Assembly (NCBI GenBank): GCA_963678555.2
Contig: CAXXJA010000002.1
Coordinates: 806,001 to 870,000, forward strand
DNA from: SABI01 sp963678555
GTDB lineage: Bacteria; Spirochaetota; Spirochaetia; Sphaerochaetales; Sphaerochaetaceae
Length of the DNA stretch: 64,000 nucleotides
Direction of reading: 5' to 3'
The position numbers and the translations under genes are program-made. Shown in pieces: positions 8,220 to 17,873 of this stretch (positions are counted from its first letter, which is position 1; each line of letters begins with the position of its first letter). Below the pieces are notes generated by a model that worked only from the letters and a program-made list of their open reading frames with translations, did not search any database and was not told the DNA's origin.

Positions 8220-9173
8220 ATGCAGAACAGGCACAGGCACCGATCGAAAAGACACATCAATGCAGCTCTTTTCGCTATGGTGCCTGTTCTTTTTCTGGTT
8301 ATTCTTTCCTGTGGTGTTCCTACCTACCTCTATATTGAGGAATCTGAAATTCAGTTTGATTCCAATGTGCTGACAGAGAACGAGAGTTTCTCAGTGACAG
8401 TCAATCTCACTGAGGATGCACTGGATGAATTCAGGGATAGAGATACTGTACCTGCTGTGAAACTGTTCTATGTGCTTTCAACGGATTCTCTTGCAAGCTC
8501 ACAGATCAGCAGTCTTTCCTCACTCCCGGTCAGATCAGAGAGCCAGACTGCCTTCAGGAGACTCTATATCAAGGAGGGCGGGAACGGCGATATGTGGACT
8601 CCCCAGTCCGTTTCACAGGCAAGCGGGTTCTACATCTATAAGACACCGGAGACTTCCGTAACGTACCAGACGACTCGTCCTGAGTATGAGGAGGATACCG
8701 AATATGATGTTGTTCTCGCCTCCACGTTCTCCTATTCAGCCTCAGCAGCCTCCGGCGGCGAATTCGCAACAGCACCTGACATGGATATCTCTATCCCGGT
8801 CAGTTCGTTCCAACCCGAACCCTCTCCTCCGTTTTCCACCTATACGTTTACCATCAGAGCTCTCGATACTGCAGGAAGGTACAGCACGTTGGGGTTGTAC
8901 GATCAGGCTGATACGCTCATCGGGTATATGAACAACGAACGGAAGGCTCAGTTTTTCGGTGCAGATACGGACACAGATACTCTGACAGTTGATGAGATCA
9001 AACAACGGTACGAAGCATATGATGGGGTCAGCTATCGTGTTCTCAGCGATGCACTCATAGAGGGAAGTGCCTTGTACCTCCATATCTTTGCCTCCCTGTA
9101 TGGAGGAAACGGAGATGCTACCAATATCTACTGGTCACCGCTGCAGGAAGTCGGCACCCTGCGTCTTCGCTGA
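8220..9173 (+). CDS. Predicted lipoprotein, unknown function
   Basis: The 317-residue protein starts with a basic segment and a hydrophobic stretch ending in a lipobox LSCG near residue 31, so it should be acylated and anchored to a membrane. AGGAGGAG lies six bases before the ATG, one of the strongest ribosome sites in the window. The mature part is rich in Ser, Thr, Tyr and Asp with beta-like alternation (FTIRALDTAGRYS resembles an Ig-like/fibronectin strand). I recognise no domain. It follows the TPR gene by 44 bases and may be co-transcribed. Confidence 0.75.
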   Translation: MQNRHRHRSKRHINAALFAMVPVLFLVILSCGVPTYLYIEESEIQFDSNVLTENESFSVTVNLTEDALDEFRDRDTVPAVKLFYVLSTDSLASSQISSLSSLPVRSESQTAFRRLYIKEGGNGDMWTPQSVSQASGFYIYKTPETSVTYQTTRPEYEEDTEYDVVLASTFSYSASAASGGEFATAPDMDISIPVSSFQPEPSPPFSTYTFTIRALDTAGRYSTLGLYDQADTLIGYMNNERKAQFFGADTDTDTLTVDEIKQRYEAYDGVSYRVLSDALIEGSALYLHIFASLYGGNGDATNIYWSPLQEVGTLRLR

Positions 9174-9302
9174 TCTCCTTCATGATGTAAAATGTATATA
9201 ATGTATATTCTGTAAACTAGAAAGACAGAAGAATGGTTTTGCCTGCATATCGGGGCACGCGTCCAATTCACCTGAAATAGAAACACCTCAACGAAAAACC
9301 CA

Positions 9303-9331
9303 TTTTCAAGACACCGATGACCCGCTATACT
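9303..9331 (+). promoter_or_regulatory. mazG promoter, leaderless type
   Basis: TTTTCA at 9303-9308 and TATACT at 9326-9331 are 17 bases apart. The mazG ATG at 9339 comes seven bases later and no ribosome site is present. Confidence 0.5.
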
Positions 9332-9338
9332 CTATAGC

Positions 9339-10160
9339 ATGATTGACTACACCTATACAGAGACAGAAACAATTACAGAAGCACTCGAGCAGCTCTACAC
9401 GATCGTGACGATACTGAGAAATCCCGGCGGGTGTCCCTGGGACCGCAAACAGACAGCAAAGTCAGTCTCATCTGCTATTCTCGATGAGACATATGAATAT
9501 ATCGACGGTATCCTCGAGGGAAACAGCGAAAGCATGAAGGAAGAGATCGGAGATGTATTGCTGAATGTGCTGATGTCGTACCGTATCCATGAGGAACAGA
9601 ACACATTCTCACCTGTTGATTCGATCAACGCTGTCTCTCAGAAACTTATCAGACGTCACCCCCATGTCTTTTCCGATGAACAAGCGGATGATGCAGATTC
9701 TGTCATACAGGTATGGGATCAGGTGAAACAGAAGGTAGAGGGAAAAACCTACGATGCCGATGATCTGTTCTCCAGGATTCCCAGGCAGTTGCCTCAGCTT
9801 GCCCATGCTCACGAAGTCCAGAAGATCATGAAGAAACTCGGTTTCGACTGGCCCGAGGTGAATGGAGTTATCGACAAGATCGAGGAGGAACTGGAGGAAG
9901 TGCGGGAAGCAATCCATACAGAGCGGTCCAAAGACACGGAACACATTGAAGAGGAGATTGGAGATCTGTTGTTCAGTGTCGTCAATCTTGCAAGGTATCT
10001 GAAGATCGACCCGCAGATTGCCCTCAGGCGCACCAACAGGAAACTGCAGAAACGGTTCAACAGGCTGTACTCTCTCTCCAGGCAGGAGAACATCGAAATG
10101 CATTATGATAATCTGGATCAGCTCAATGATCTGTGGGATTCGATCAAGGAAGAGGAATAA
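9339..10160 (+). CDS. mazG: Nucleoside triphosphate pyrophosphohydrolase MazG
   Basis: Hydrolyses NTPs and dNTPs to monophosphates, clearing non-canonical or excess nucleotides. The 273 residues contain two MazG domains. Each shows the EExxE/ExxD metal-binding pattern: first LRNPGGCPWDRKQT, DETYEYIDGI and KEEIGDVLLN; then KIEEELEEVREAI and IEEEIGDLLFSVVNLAR. This is the full tandem form like Escherichia MazG. The gene has its own promoter and is followed 63 bases later by the ABC uptake locus. Confidence 0.93.
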   Translation: MIDYTYTETETITEALEQLYTIVTILRNPGGCPWDRKQTAKSVSSAILDETYEYIDGILEGNSESMKEEIGDVLLNVLMSYRIHEEQNTFSPVDSINAVSQKLIRRHPHVFSDEQADDADSVIQVWDQVKQKVEGKTYDADDLFSRIPRQLPQLAHAHEVQKIMKKLGFDWPEVNGVIDKIEEELEEVREAIHTERSKDTEHIEEEIGDLLFSVVNLARYLKIDPQIALRRTNRKLQKRFNRLYSLSRQENIEMHYDNLDQLNDLWDSIKEEE

Positions 10161-10223
10161 TTCTTGCCCGCGTTCCTTCACTTTGGTCCCTGTGCATGAT
10201 ACAGTCAAGAGAAGGGGGCGCCT

Positions 10224-11738
10224 ATGAAACGTGTTTGGATAGCAATCTCATTTGTTCTTGCACTTACCAGCATGTCGCTCTTCTCTGCCGGTGACATGGA
10301 ACAGAAGGCAGATGATACCGTTATTATTCGTGTGGCCGATAATATGCCGGGCCTGATAACCCCCGGATTATGGAATGGTCAGGTTTTCAGTCTCAACTCC
10401 TCAGTCTATGACTACCCCGTCGTTCTCGACCCTGATACAGGGGAACTCAAAGGAGAAGTTCTCAGTTCATGGGAAAGCAGTGACGGAATTACCTGGACTC
10501 TCACCATCCGCGAAGGAATCGTGTTTCATGATGGGACTCCTCTTGATGCCGATGACCTGATGTTCACACTTGAAAGAACCCAGGACCCTACCCTCTCCCA
10601 TGTGAAACAGAAAGAATTCGAGATCATGGAGTCTGTGAACAGGATTGATGACTACACCGTCGAGGTGAAACTCACCGAAGTCCGTCCCGGTTTCATCTAC
10701 CAGCTCACTGATTACAACATGGCCCTCCTCTCCTCGGAATATGACTACCGAAGCAACGGTGAGTCCTCCCCGATGGGCAGCGGTCCGTTCAGGGTTCAGG
10801 AACTTGTCACGAAGGAGTATGCACACCTGGTTGCTTTTGATGAATACTGGGAAGCCGGCTATCCCATCAGTGATGAAGTACACATCTATTTTGTCTCCGA
10901 CCGTGATACCGCTTTATCGATGCTTCTCAATGGGCAGGTTGATATCGTTCCCTTTATTACCCCGATCATGAAGCAGAGAGTCGATTCCAATGAGAATATC
11001 TATGTGACAGTGCCATACACAGAGCAGAGGTTCCTCTCCATGCGGGTTGATACCCCTCCGTTCGATGACAATGATGTTCGCCTTGCTCTGAAATACTCAC
11101 TCTCACCTACCCTGCTCGCCAGAAGCCTCAACCTTGAACTGGGCTCGCAGTTCTATTACTCGGAAGGTCCCGTGATGGAGACACAGTCTCAGTTTGTGAA
11201 GACGGGACCGAGAAAACGAGACCCGCAGAGGGCACGGGACCTGTTGAGTCGTGCAGGATATCCTGAAGGACTGACAGTGTCTCTCACTTATGCGGGTGAC
11301 CATGCATTCAATCAGAGTATAGCTCAGAGCATCCAGGAACAGGCGAAAGAGGGAGGTTTCACCATAGAACTCAAGGGGTATCCGAGAGATATATACTTCA
11401 GTCAGTACTGGATGCAGGTGCCCCTCAGTCTCACCACCTGGGGAGGAAGGGTTGACCCTGCTGTTCTGCTCTCACTGGCCTATGATTCCAGAGGAGTGTG
11501 GAATGAATCACATGTGAAAGACCCCGATCTGGATGCGCGTATCAACAATATACTCAGAGAAATAGATCCATCGGCGCTGGAGATGCACTACAGAGAGCTT
11601 CAGGAGTACTTCTATGAATTCGGGCCACTGGTAAACCTTCAGGTCCCCTACCTTGTTGCACTCGATTCATCGATCAGGGGATACACGCAACCTATGACTA
11701 TGCTCCCTGTGTATAAGTATGTAGAAAAACTAGACTGA
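10224..11738 (+). CDS. ABC transporter substrate-binding protein, family 5 (copy 1)
   Basis: Periplasmic solute-binding protein of the peptide/nickel/opine family (SBP_bac_5), 504 aa. A cleavable signal peptide occupies about residues 1-23 (ends LFSAGD) and has no lipobox Cys. Family words include TWTLTIREGIVFHDGTPL, DDLMFTLERTQDP and GSGPFRV. It is paralogous to the gene at 12589, sharing MGSGPF/MGTGPF, GVWNESH/GPWNESH and the C-terminal QVPYLVALD/S segment. An AGAAGGGGG ribosome site lies just upstream. The regulator gene follows 18 bases after the stop. Ligand is unknown; oligopeptides are likely. Confidence 0.88.
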   Translation: MKRVWIAISFVLALTSMSLFSAGDMEQKADDTVIIRVADNMPGLITPGLWNGQVFSLNSSVYDYPVVLDPDTGELKGEVLSSWESSDGITWTLTIREGIVFHDGTPLDADDLMFTLERTQDPTLSHVKQKEFEIMESVNRIDDYTVEVKLTEVRPGFIYQLTDYNMALLSSEYDYRSNGESSPMGSGPFRVQELVTKEYAHLVAFDEYWEAGYPISDEVHIYFVSDRDTALSMLLNGQVDIVPFITPIMKQRVDSNENIYVTVPYTEQRFLSMRVDTPPFDDNDVRLALKYSLSPTLLARSLNLELGSQFYYSEGPVMETQSQFVKTGPRKRDPQRARDLLSRAGYPEGLTVSLTYAGDHAFNQSIAQSIQEQAKEGGFTIELKGYPRDIYFSQYWMQVPLSLTTWGGRVDPAVLLSLAYDSRGVWNESHVKDPDLDARINNILREIDPSALEMHYRELQEYFYEFGPLVNLQVPYLVALDSSIRGYTQPMTMLPVYKYVEKLD

Positions 11739-11755
11739 CAAGGTACGGGAATACA

Positions 11756-12412
11756 ATGGATCATGACACAACACAGACACAGTACGTTTCCTCCAGGAGG
11801 ACTGCACATCCGGCTTATCTTAAGATAGCCTACGATATCGCACGGCGGATTTCCTGTCAGGAACTGCCGGTGGGAACTCGATTGTTCGGCAGGTCGCTGA
11901 TGAGCAGCGAGTACGGTGTCTCTCCGGAGACGATCCGCCGTGCACTCTCACTGCTTTCTGAGAAGCAGATCGTTGAAATTCACCGCAACAGCGGGGTTTC
12001 AGTCCTTTCTAAGGAAAAGGCTGACACCTACATACGGGAGGCATCGAAGGATACGGAAAACCGGGTTCTTCTGTCACATCTGTACGACCTTCTTGAACAA
12101 CAGAAAAAACTCTCTCAGGAGATTTCCTCAACCGTTCACTCCCTCACCCGTTCCCTGAGCAGGAAATCGGCGGACCTGTTTCCGTATCACACCTATGAAG
12201 TGACCATACAGGAAGGAGCTGTCCTGTGTGGAAAGACTCTGTCCGACGTGGAATTCTGGGGAAAAACGCATGCAACAGTCATTGCGATACGGAGACAGGG
12301 GCATATTCACCTCTCTCCCGGTCCTGATATATCACTCGAGGCTGATGATGTCCTCGTTCTTGTGGGACATGAGGATCACGGCGAAGCCCTGGAAGCCCTT
12401 ACACGCGCCTGA
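11756..12412 (+). CDS. GntR-type regulator with C-terminal RCK_C (TrkA-C) domain, BusR-like
   Basis: The 218-residue protein has three parts. A GntR winged helix at about residues 18-85 includes AYLKIAYDIARRI, LMSSEYGVSPETIRRALSLL and the wing HRNSGVSV. A predicted coiled coil spans about 95-135 (LYDLLEQQKKLSQEI). An RCK_C/TrkA-C domain at about 140-218 contains GAVLCGKTLSD and ADDVLVLVGHED. This is the architecture of BusR, the c-di-AMP-responsive repressor of betaine uptake in lactic-acid bacteria. Here the gene sits inside a peptide-type ABC locus, between two binding-protein genes, so those are its probable targets. c-di-AMP binding is inferred from architecture only. Confidence 0.75.
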   Translation: MDHDTTQTQYVSSRRTAHPAYLKIAYDIARRISCQELPVGTRLFGRSLMSSEYGVSPETIRRALSLLSEKQIVEIHRNSGVSVLSKEKADTYIREASKDTENRVLLSHLYDLLEQQKKLSQEISSTVHSLTRSLSRKSADLFPYHTYEVTIQEGAVLCGKTLSDVEFWGKTHATVIAIRRQGHIHLSPGPDISLEADDVLVLVGHEDHGEALEALTRA

Positions 12413-12501
12413 TACACACCATATTCTTTTCCTCTTTGTTGCATATGTCATACGTATACGATGCACACCGATTCCTGCTGTGTCCCGCCCGGCACCATGA
12501 C

Positions 12502-12544
12502 TTGACAAACTGACATACTCAGTACAATAATAAAGTTGTCAGTT
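12502..12544 (+). promoter_or_regulatory. Promoter with bipartite inverted-repeat operator before the second binding protein
   Basis: TTGACA at 12502-12507 is a consensus -35. TACAAT at 12523-12528 is a likely -10 with a short 15-base spacer. AACTGACA (12508-12515) and TGTCAGTT (12537-12544) form a perfect 8-bp inverted repeat with 21 bases between. The repeat brackets the -10, so a dimer or tetramer bound to both halves would block transcription. The adjacent BusR-like gene is the obvious candidate binder, since BusR recognises widely spaced half-sites. Confidence 0.55.
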
Positions 12545-12588
12545 CTCTGTTCCATGAACTGGCATATCAATTTCACTGGAGGTAAACA

Positions 12589-14097
12589 ATGAAAAAGATA
12601 GCTGTCTTACTCGTATCTGTGCTGCTTGTCACGTCTCTGCTTGTTGCAGGGGGAGCTGGGGAACAGGAAAGCACAAAGAAATCATTACGGGTCGCTACTC
12701 AGGTTCCGGGTCTCATCACGATGGGTATCTGGGACGGTCAGGCATTTGCTCTTAACTCGAGCATCTATGAATATCTTATCGAAATCAATGCGAAGACAGG
12801 AGAACTTGACCCGGTCCTCGCAACTGACTGGGAAACAGAGGATGGAAAGACCTGGATCTTCCACCTGAGGGAGGGCGTAACGTTCCATGACGGATCAGCC
12901 TTCACCGCTGAAGATGTCAAGTTCACCATCGAACGGACTCAGGACCCTGAAGTCGGACACCTGAAGAAGAATGATTTCGCAGCGGTCAAAGAAGTGGAGA
13001 TCATCGACGATTATACGGTCGCCCTCCATCTTGAGAAGGCACTGCCTACATTCATCTACCTGTTCACTGACTACAACATGGGAATACTCTCAAGTGACTA
13101 TGACTATGCCTCTAAGGGAGAGATGCACCCGATGGGAACAGGTCCCTTCATTCTCAAGGAGATCATACCCAAGGAATCAGCATACCTCGTGAAAAACGAT
13201 TCCTACTGGATTCCCGAGTTGCCGAAGGTTGACGAACTCCTTCTCTATTTTGTCGGTGATATCGACGCATCGGTGTCCATGCTGGAAAGTGGTGAGGTTG
13301 ATGTGGTACCGCAGATCTCTCCGATCATCAAGAAGCGACTGGATCAGCAGGATGGAATCACCGTCGTCTCTCCGTATCAGGAAAACAGGTTCATCGCCCT
13401 TGTTCAGGATATGGAACCGTTTGACGACAACCGTGTACGTCTTGCGTTCAAGTACGCGATGGATCCCGAAATCATCGCACGCAGCGTTGCCCAGATGGAG
13501 CTGAACGAAGGAGTATTCTACAACGAATCGTTCATCCTCAATGAACAGGCCGAGTATCTTGATATTCCCTTCAGAGGCAGAGACATCGAAAAGGCAAAGG
13601 CTCTGCTTGCCGAAGCTGGGTATCCAGATGGAGTCTCAGTCGATCTCTACTATGCATCTGATCATCCATACGGCAAGGAACTCTCTCAGACGATCAAGGA
13701 ACTCTCTGCTGAGGCAGGATTCGACCTGAACCTCAAAGGATTCACCCGAGACGTATATCTCTCACAGTACTGGCTGAATGTACCGATGTGTATCACCGGC
13801 TGGGGCGCAAGAGCCGATGTGTCGATGCTGCTCAGCTATGCATACCACAGTGAGGGTCCCTGGAATGAATCACACATGGATATCCCTGAAGTTGATGAGC
13901 TGATCGACCTGATCAAGGCCGAAGTCGACTACGATACCAGATTGGGATATTATCATGATCTCCAGAGGATTTTCTATGAAGAAGGGACAGTTATCAATGT
14001 GCAGGTTCCCTATCTCGTTGCGTTGAGTGACAAGGTTATTGACTACCGTCAACCGCTGAGTATGCTGCCGCAGTACAAATATACGGATATCAAATGA
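12589..14097 (+). CDS. ABC transporter substrate-binding protein, family 5 (copy 2)
   Basis: A 502-residue periplasmic binding protein, paralogue of the product at 10224. A signal peptide covers about residues 1-21 (VLLVTSLLVAGGAG), again without a lipobox Cys. Domain words are TWIFHLREGVTFHDGSA, EDVKFTIERTQDPE and MGTGPFIL. An SD (GGAGG) precedes the ATG, and a sigma-70 promoter with an inverted repeat lies 45-90 bases upstream. Its stop overlaps the ATG of the first permease, so this copy is the one translationally tied to the transporter. Confidence 0.9.
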   Translation: MKKIAVLLVSVLLVTSLLVAGGAGEQESTKKSLRVATQVPGLITMGIWDGQAFALNSSIYEYLIEINAKTGELDPVLATDWETEDGKTWIFHLREGVTFHDGSAFTAEDVKFTIERTQDPEVGHLKKNDFAAVKEVEIIDDYTVALHLEKALPTFIYLFTDYNMGILSSDYDYASKGEMHPMGTGPFILKEIIPKESAYLVKNDSYWIPELPKVDELLLYFVGDIDASVSMLESGEVDVVPQISPIIKKRLDQQDGITVVSPYQENRFIALVQDMEPFDDNRVRLAFKYAMDPEIIARSVAQMELNEGVFYNESFILNEQAEYLDIPFRGRDIEKAKALLAEAGYPDGVSVDLYYASDHPYGKELSQTIKELSAEAGFDLNLKGFTRDVYLSQYWLNVPMCITGWGARADVSMLLSYAYHSEGPWNESHMDIPEVDELIDLIKAEVDYDTRLGYYHDLQRIFYEEGTVINVQVPYLVALSDKVIDYRQPLSMLPQYKYTDIK

Positions 14098-15062
14098 ACA
14101 CCTATCTGAGTACCGTTTTCAGTAAAGTGGGGTCGCTTCTTGCGACCCTGCTGATCATCTCCCTGATTATCTTTTCCCTCGTCGAACTGATGCCCGGTGA
14201 TGTCGCCCAGATGATACTCGGCCAGTCAGCCACTGAGGATTCACTCAGGGAATTACGGCAGGCCCGCGGACTTGATGATCCCTTCTTCACCCGCTACGGA
14301 AGGTGGATCACCGGTGTGGTACGGGGAGATCTCGGTGATTCGATCTATATGCAGGGAGTACCCATCAGTTCGATACTCTGGAGGAAAGTGGGTCATTCCC
14401 TCTTTCTTGCACTCACGGCATTCATCATCTTCGTACCGGTGTCCATCGTCCTCGGCGTCATTGCCGGCGTCAAGGAGAAGAAGACAGCTGATTCCATTAT
14501 CAGTTTCACGGGACTGGCGACCATGGCGCTGCCGGAGTTCGTATCAGGGGTTATCCTGATCTCTATCTTCGCAGTGCGGCTGAAGTGGCTTCCGATAGTC
14601 AGCGTCATCCCCATCGGTCAGACACTCTTTCAGAATCTCGATATTCTTATACTGCCTGCACTCAGTATCACGTTCGTCATGTTCGGATACGTTTCGCGAA
14701 TGCAGCGGTCAAGCATGATCATCGTCATGAATTCAGACTATATCAAGGCTGCACGCCTGAAAGGATTACCTGAACGATACATTATCTTCAGGCATGCTCT
14801 CAGGAATGCACTCCTGCCGACGATCACGATCATCGGCATGAACATGGGATGGCTGTTCGGCGGACTCATCGTTGTCGAGACTCTGTTCGGGTTCCCCGGC
14901 ATGGGCTCCCTTCTGATGACTGCGATCAAGACCCGTGATGTGCCTCTCATTGAAGCCTGTGTACTTCTCATAACCGTCATATTCGCACTTTCGACGATGA
15001 TAACCGATCTCCTCTACGGGTATCTCAATCCACGGATCCGGTTCAAAGGTGGTCAGCGATGA
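14094..15062 (+). CDS. Peptide-type ABC transporter permease, DppB/OppB family
   Basis: Inner-membrane permease, 322 aa, with six predicted transmembrane helices. The BPD_transp_1 signature is visible as MNSDYIKAARLKGLPERYIIFRHALRNAL, here cited as DYIKAARLKGL followed by HALRNALLPT. The FGFPGMGSLLMTAI segment is typical of DppB. ATGA overlaps join it to the binding protein before it and to the next permease. Confidence 0.92.
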   Translation: MNTYLSTVFSKVGSLLATLLIISLIIFSLVELMPGDVAQMILGQSATEDSLRELRQARGLDDPFFTRYGRWITGVVRGDLGDSIYMQGVPISSILWRKVGHSLFLALTAFIIFVPVSIVLGVIAGVKEKKTADSIISFTGLATMALPEFVSGVILISIFAVRLKWLPIVSVIPIGQTLFQNLDILILPALSITFVMFGYVSRMQRSSMIIVMNSDYIKAARLKGLPERYIIFRHALRNALLPTITIIGMNMGWLFGGLIVVETLFGFPGMGSLLMTAIKTRDVPLIEACVLLITVIFALSTMITDLLYGYLNPRIRFKGGQR

Positions 15063-15889
15063 AGTATATCCTCTATCAGCTGAAACGGCATCCGCTGGCA
15101 ATCATCGCGATCCTGATTATCCTCGGCTGGATTTTCCTTGCCTTCGCAGGACCCTCGTTTCTTTCCTATACATACACGGAAATGGACAGTACGTTCCAGA
15201 TGGCGGCTCCCGGAGTGAACAACCATCTGCTTGGAACAGATGCCCTGGGACGGGATATCCTCTCCCGGATCATCGTGGGGAGCAGGTCAATCCTCACCGT
15301 CGCCCTGTTCACCAGTATCCTGTCAACGATCCTCGGTATTATCCTGGGATTTTCCGCAGGGTACTTCGGCAATGCCTTTGACACCATATTCCTCAGGTCG
15401 ATGGATATCCTGATGTCGATACCTCCTCTGGTACTTTCGATGGTCGTTCTCGGCATACTGGGCGACTCGACGATTGCCTCATTGACTCTCATCGTCTCCA
15501 TCGCCTTCATACCGGCGACCGCCCGTGTTTCCCGTGGAGTCCTACTCAGTGAGAAATCTCAGGAGTATGTCCAGGCTGCAAGGATACGGGGAGAATCTCA
15601 CATCTACATCATGTTTGCAGAGATTCTTCCAAACACCGTAGGTCCGATCATCGTGGAAGCAACAGCCCGATTCGCCTACTCCATCATGATGGTCGCCTCA
15701 CTGGGATTCCTCGGAGTCGGCCTGCAGCCTCCGACACCTGACTGGGGTATGATGGTCATCGAAAACAGACCGATCATAGCAGATGCCCCCTGGACAGTTC
15801 TCTTTCCGGCGCTCGCAATCGCTTCACTGGTGATCGCCATTTCGATCTTCAGTGATTTTATTTCAAAGGTACTGATCCATGAACGATAA
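15059..15889 (+). CDS. Peptide-type ABC transporter permease, DppC/OppC family
   Basis: Partner permease, 276 aa. The GTDALGRDILSRII motif near residue 60 is diagnostic of DppC/OppC, and the EAA-loop signature reads EYVQAARIRGES followed by ILPNTVGPIIVE. The C-terminal FLGVGLQPPTPDWGMM is also characteristic. It overlaps the previous gene by ATGA and the following ATPase gene by 11 bases. Confidence 0.92.
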   Translation: MKYILYQLKRHPLAIIAILIILGWIFLAFAGPSFLSYTYTEMDSTFQMAAPGVNNHLLGTDALGRDILSRIIVGSRSILTVALFTSILSTILGIILGFSAGYFGNAFDTIFLRSMDILMSIPPLVLSMVVLGILGDSTIASLTLIVSIAFIPATARVSRGVLLSEKSQEYVQAARIRGESHIYIMFAEILPNTVGPIIVEATARFAYSIMMVASLGFLGVGLQPPTPDWGMMVIENRPIIADAPWTVLFPALAIASLVIAISIFSDFISKVLIHER

Positions 15890-17873
15890 TATATTAGATC
15901 TGAAGCACGTCAGCGTGCACTATGAGACCTTCGAGGGACTGTTTACCGCTGTCCGCGATATTTCCTTCTCGCTCGGCTATAACGAGTCCATCGGGATCAT
16001 AGGAGAAAGTGGATGCGGCAAGAGCACCCTTAGCTATGCAATTCTGAGATATCTTGCGAGCAATGCGAAGATAGAGGGTTCCATCCATTTCAAGGATCAG
16101 AATCTTTTCGAACTCAGTGACAGAGAGATGGAGAGCATCCGCGGTAACAGGATATCGATGGTATATCAGAACCCCTACTCATCCCTTAACCCTTCGCTAA
16201 CCATCGGCAAACAGCTTGATGAGGTGACGATATTTCACCGCGGTCTGTCAAAGGCGAAGGCACGTGAAGCCTCCCTTGAAGCTCTGGAACTGATGAATAT
16301 CGGTGACGGGAAGAATCTGGTCAGACGGTATCCTCACCAGATCAGCGGTGGTATCCAGCAGAGAATCATCATTGCCATGGCTATTCTGGCCCGACCTGAC
16401 ATAATGGTGCTTGACGAGCCGACCACTGCTCTGGATGTCACTACCGAAGCTGTTATCCTTGATTCCATCAATGACCTGAAACAGAAACTGAATATGTCCT
16501 TCATCTATATCTCTCATGATATGGGAGTCATCAATAAGGTGGCGGAACAGATCATTGTCATGTACAACGGAGAGATGGTTGAGCGCGGTCCGAAGGAGAA
16601 GATCTTCGCCCATCCGTTCCATCCTTACACCCGGGCGCTCATCAACTGCATGCCCCGCGGTGGTGTGGTTAAGGAGAAAACCTACCTTAACACGATCAAA
16701 GGCTATGTGAAACGGCGGGGGGATCTTGCTACGGGATGTCCGTTTGCCGACCGCTGTGATAAGAAGACAGCTACCTGTGAAGAAGACTACGGTATCCGGG
16801 AAGTTGAAGACGGTCACTATGCTGCCTGCGCAAGGGCATACGCAGAGGACGTTCCGGCGCCAAAGGTAAAGGCGTTCCAACGGGCAGCTGTCATAGCCTC
16901 AGGGGATCAGGAAGGTACCAATGAGCTCATTACCATCAAGAACCTGAAGAAGGTCTACGGGCTGAGGAGAAAGGTTCACGCACTGAACGGCGTATCATTT
17001 TCCATGCCGGCCGGAAGCGTATTGGGCGTTGTCGGTGAGAGCGGCTGCGGAAAGTCAACTACAGGCCATATCATTACCGGCCTCTACTCCCCGACCAAGG
17101 GCAAGGTGGAGTTCAAACAGAGAGATATCTCTATCGACTGGAGGAAACGCGATTCAGACACGCTTCGTGATATTCAGCTCATCTTCCAGAATCCGGGAAA
17201 ATCACTCAACCCCTCGCACACGGTAGAACAGATCATTGCACGTCCTATGAACAAACTCATCGGGCGCAAGAACAGAAAGGAACGGCGTGAAGAAATCGTA
17301 CAACTCCTCAAGACTGTTGATCTCGGAAGCGACTATATCACCAAGAAACCGAAGGAGATGAGTGGTGGAGAACAGCAGCGGGTTGCCATAGCCCGTGCAC
17401 TGGCGATCAATCCCGAACTGATCGTGTGTGACGAACCGACCAGCGCCCTTGATGTCTCGGTTCAGGCCTCTGTCCTAAACCTCCTGAATGACATTCAGGA
17501 AAAAACAGGTACAAGCTATATCTTCATCTCTCATGATCTGAACGTGATCAACTATATCAGTGATACCATCCTGGTGATGTATGCCGGGTTTGTGGTTGAG
17601 TACGGATTACGTGATGAGGTCATGGCCCCGCCCTTCCATCCTTACACGGAAGCCCTCTTCTCCGCTGTTCCGGATGTAGACCCTACGAAAAAGAAGAAGG
17701 TCATAGAACTGACCGGAGCATTACCCGATCCCAGTCGAAAAGTGAAAGGGTGCCCGTTCGCCAGTCGATGCCACATAAAAGTGGGAGATGTGTGTGACAA
17801 GGTATATCCCCCTAAACGGGAGATATCACCGACTCACTACTATTACTGCCATGCTGACAGAAGCTCTTCGTAG
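15879..17873 (+). CDS. Fused peptide ABC transporter ATPase (DppD-DppF)
   Basis: A 664-residue protein carrying both nucleotide-binding domains that are usually separate. Domain 1 has Walker A GESGCGKST near residue 43, signature ISGGIQQR, Walker B VLDEPT, and the oligopeptide C-terminal cysteine cluster GCPFADRCDKKTATC. Domain 2 repeats these: GESGCGKST, MSGGEQQRVAIARAL, VCDEPTSALD and GCPFASRCHIKVGDVC. Each cluster of Cys may bind an iron-sulfur centre as in other DppD/F proteins. The last 31 bases overlap the 3' end of the convergent radical SAM gene. Confidence 0.92.
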   Translation: MNDNILDLKHVSVHYETFEGLFTAVRDISFSLGYNESIGIIGESGCGKSTLSYAILRYLASNAKIEGSIHFKDQNLFELSDREMESIRGNRISMVYQNPYSSLNPSLTIGKQLDEVTIFHRGLSKAKAREASLEALELMNIGDGKNLVRRYPHQISGGIQQRIIIAMAILARPDIMVLDEPTTALDVTTEAVILDSINDLKQKLNMSFIYISHDMGVINKVAEQIIVMYNGEMVERGPKEKIFAHPFHPYTRALINCMPRGGVVKEKTYLNTIKGYVKRRGDLATGCPFADRCDKKTATCEEDYGIREVEDGHYAACARAYAEDVPAPKVKAFQRAAVIASGDQEGTNELITIKNLKKVYGLRRKVHALNGVSFSMPAGSVLGVVGESGCGKSTTGHIITGLYSPTKGKVEFKQRDISIDWRKRDSDTLRDIQLIFQNPGKSLNPSHTVEQIIARPMNKLIGRKNRKERREEIVQLLKTVDLGSDYITKKPKEMSGGEQQRVAIARALAINPELIVCDEPTSALDVSVQASVLNLLNDIQEKTGTSYIFISHDLNVINYISDTILVMYAGFVVEYGLRDEVMAPPFHPYTEALFSAVPDVDPTKKKKVIELTGALPDPSRKVKGCPFASRCHIKVGDVCDKVYPPKREISPTHYYYCHADRSSS

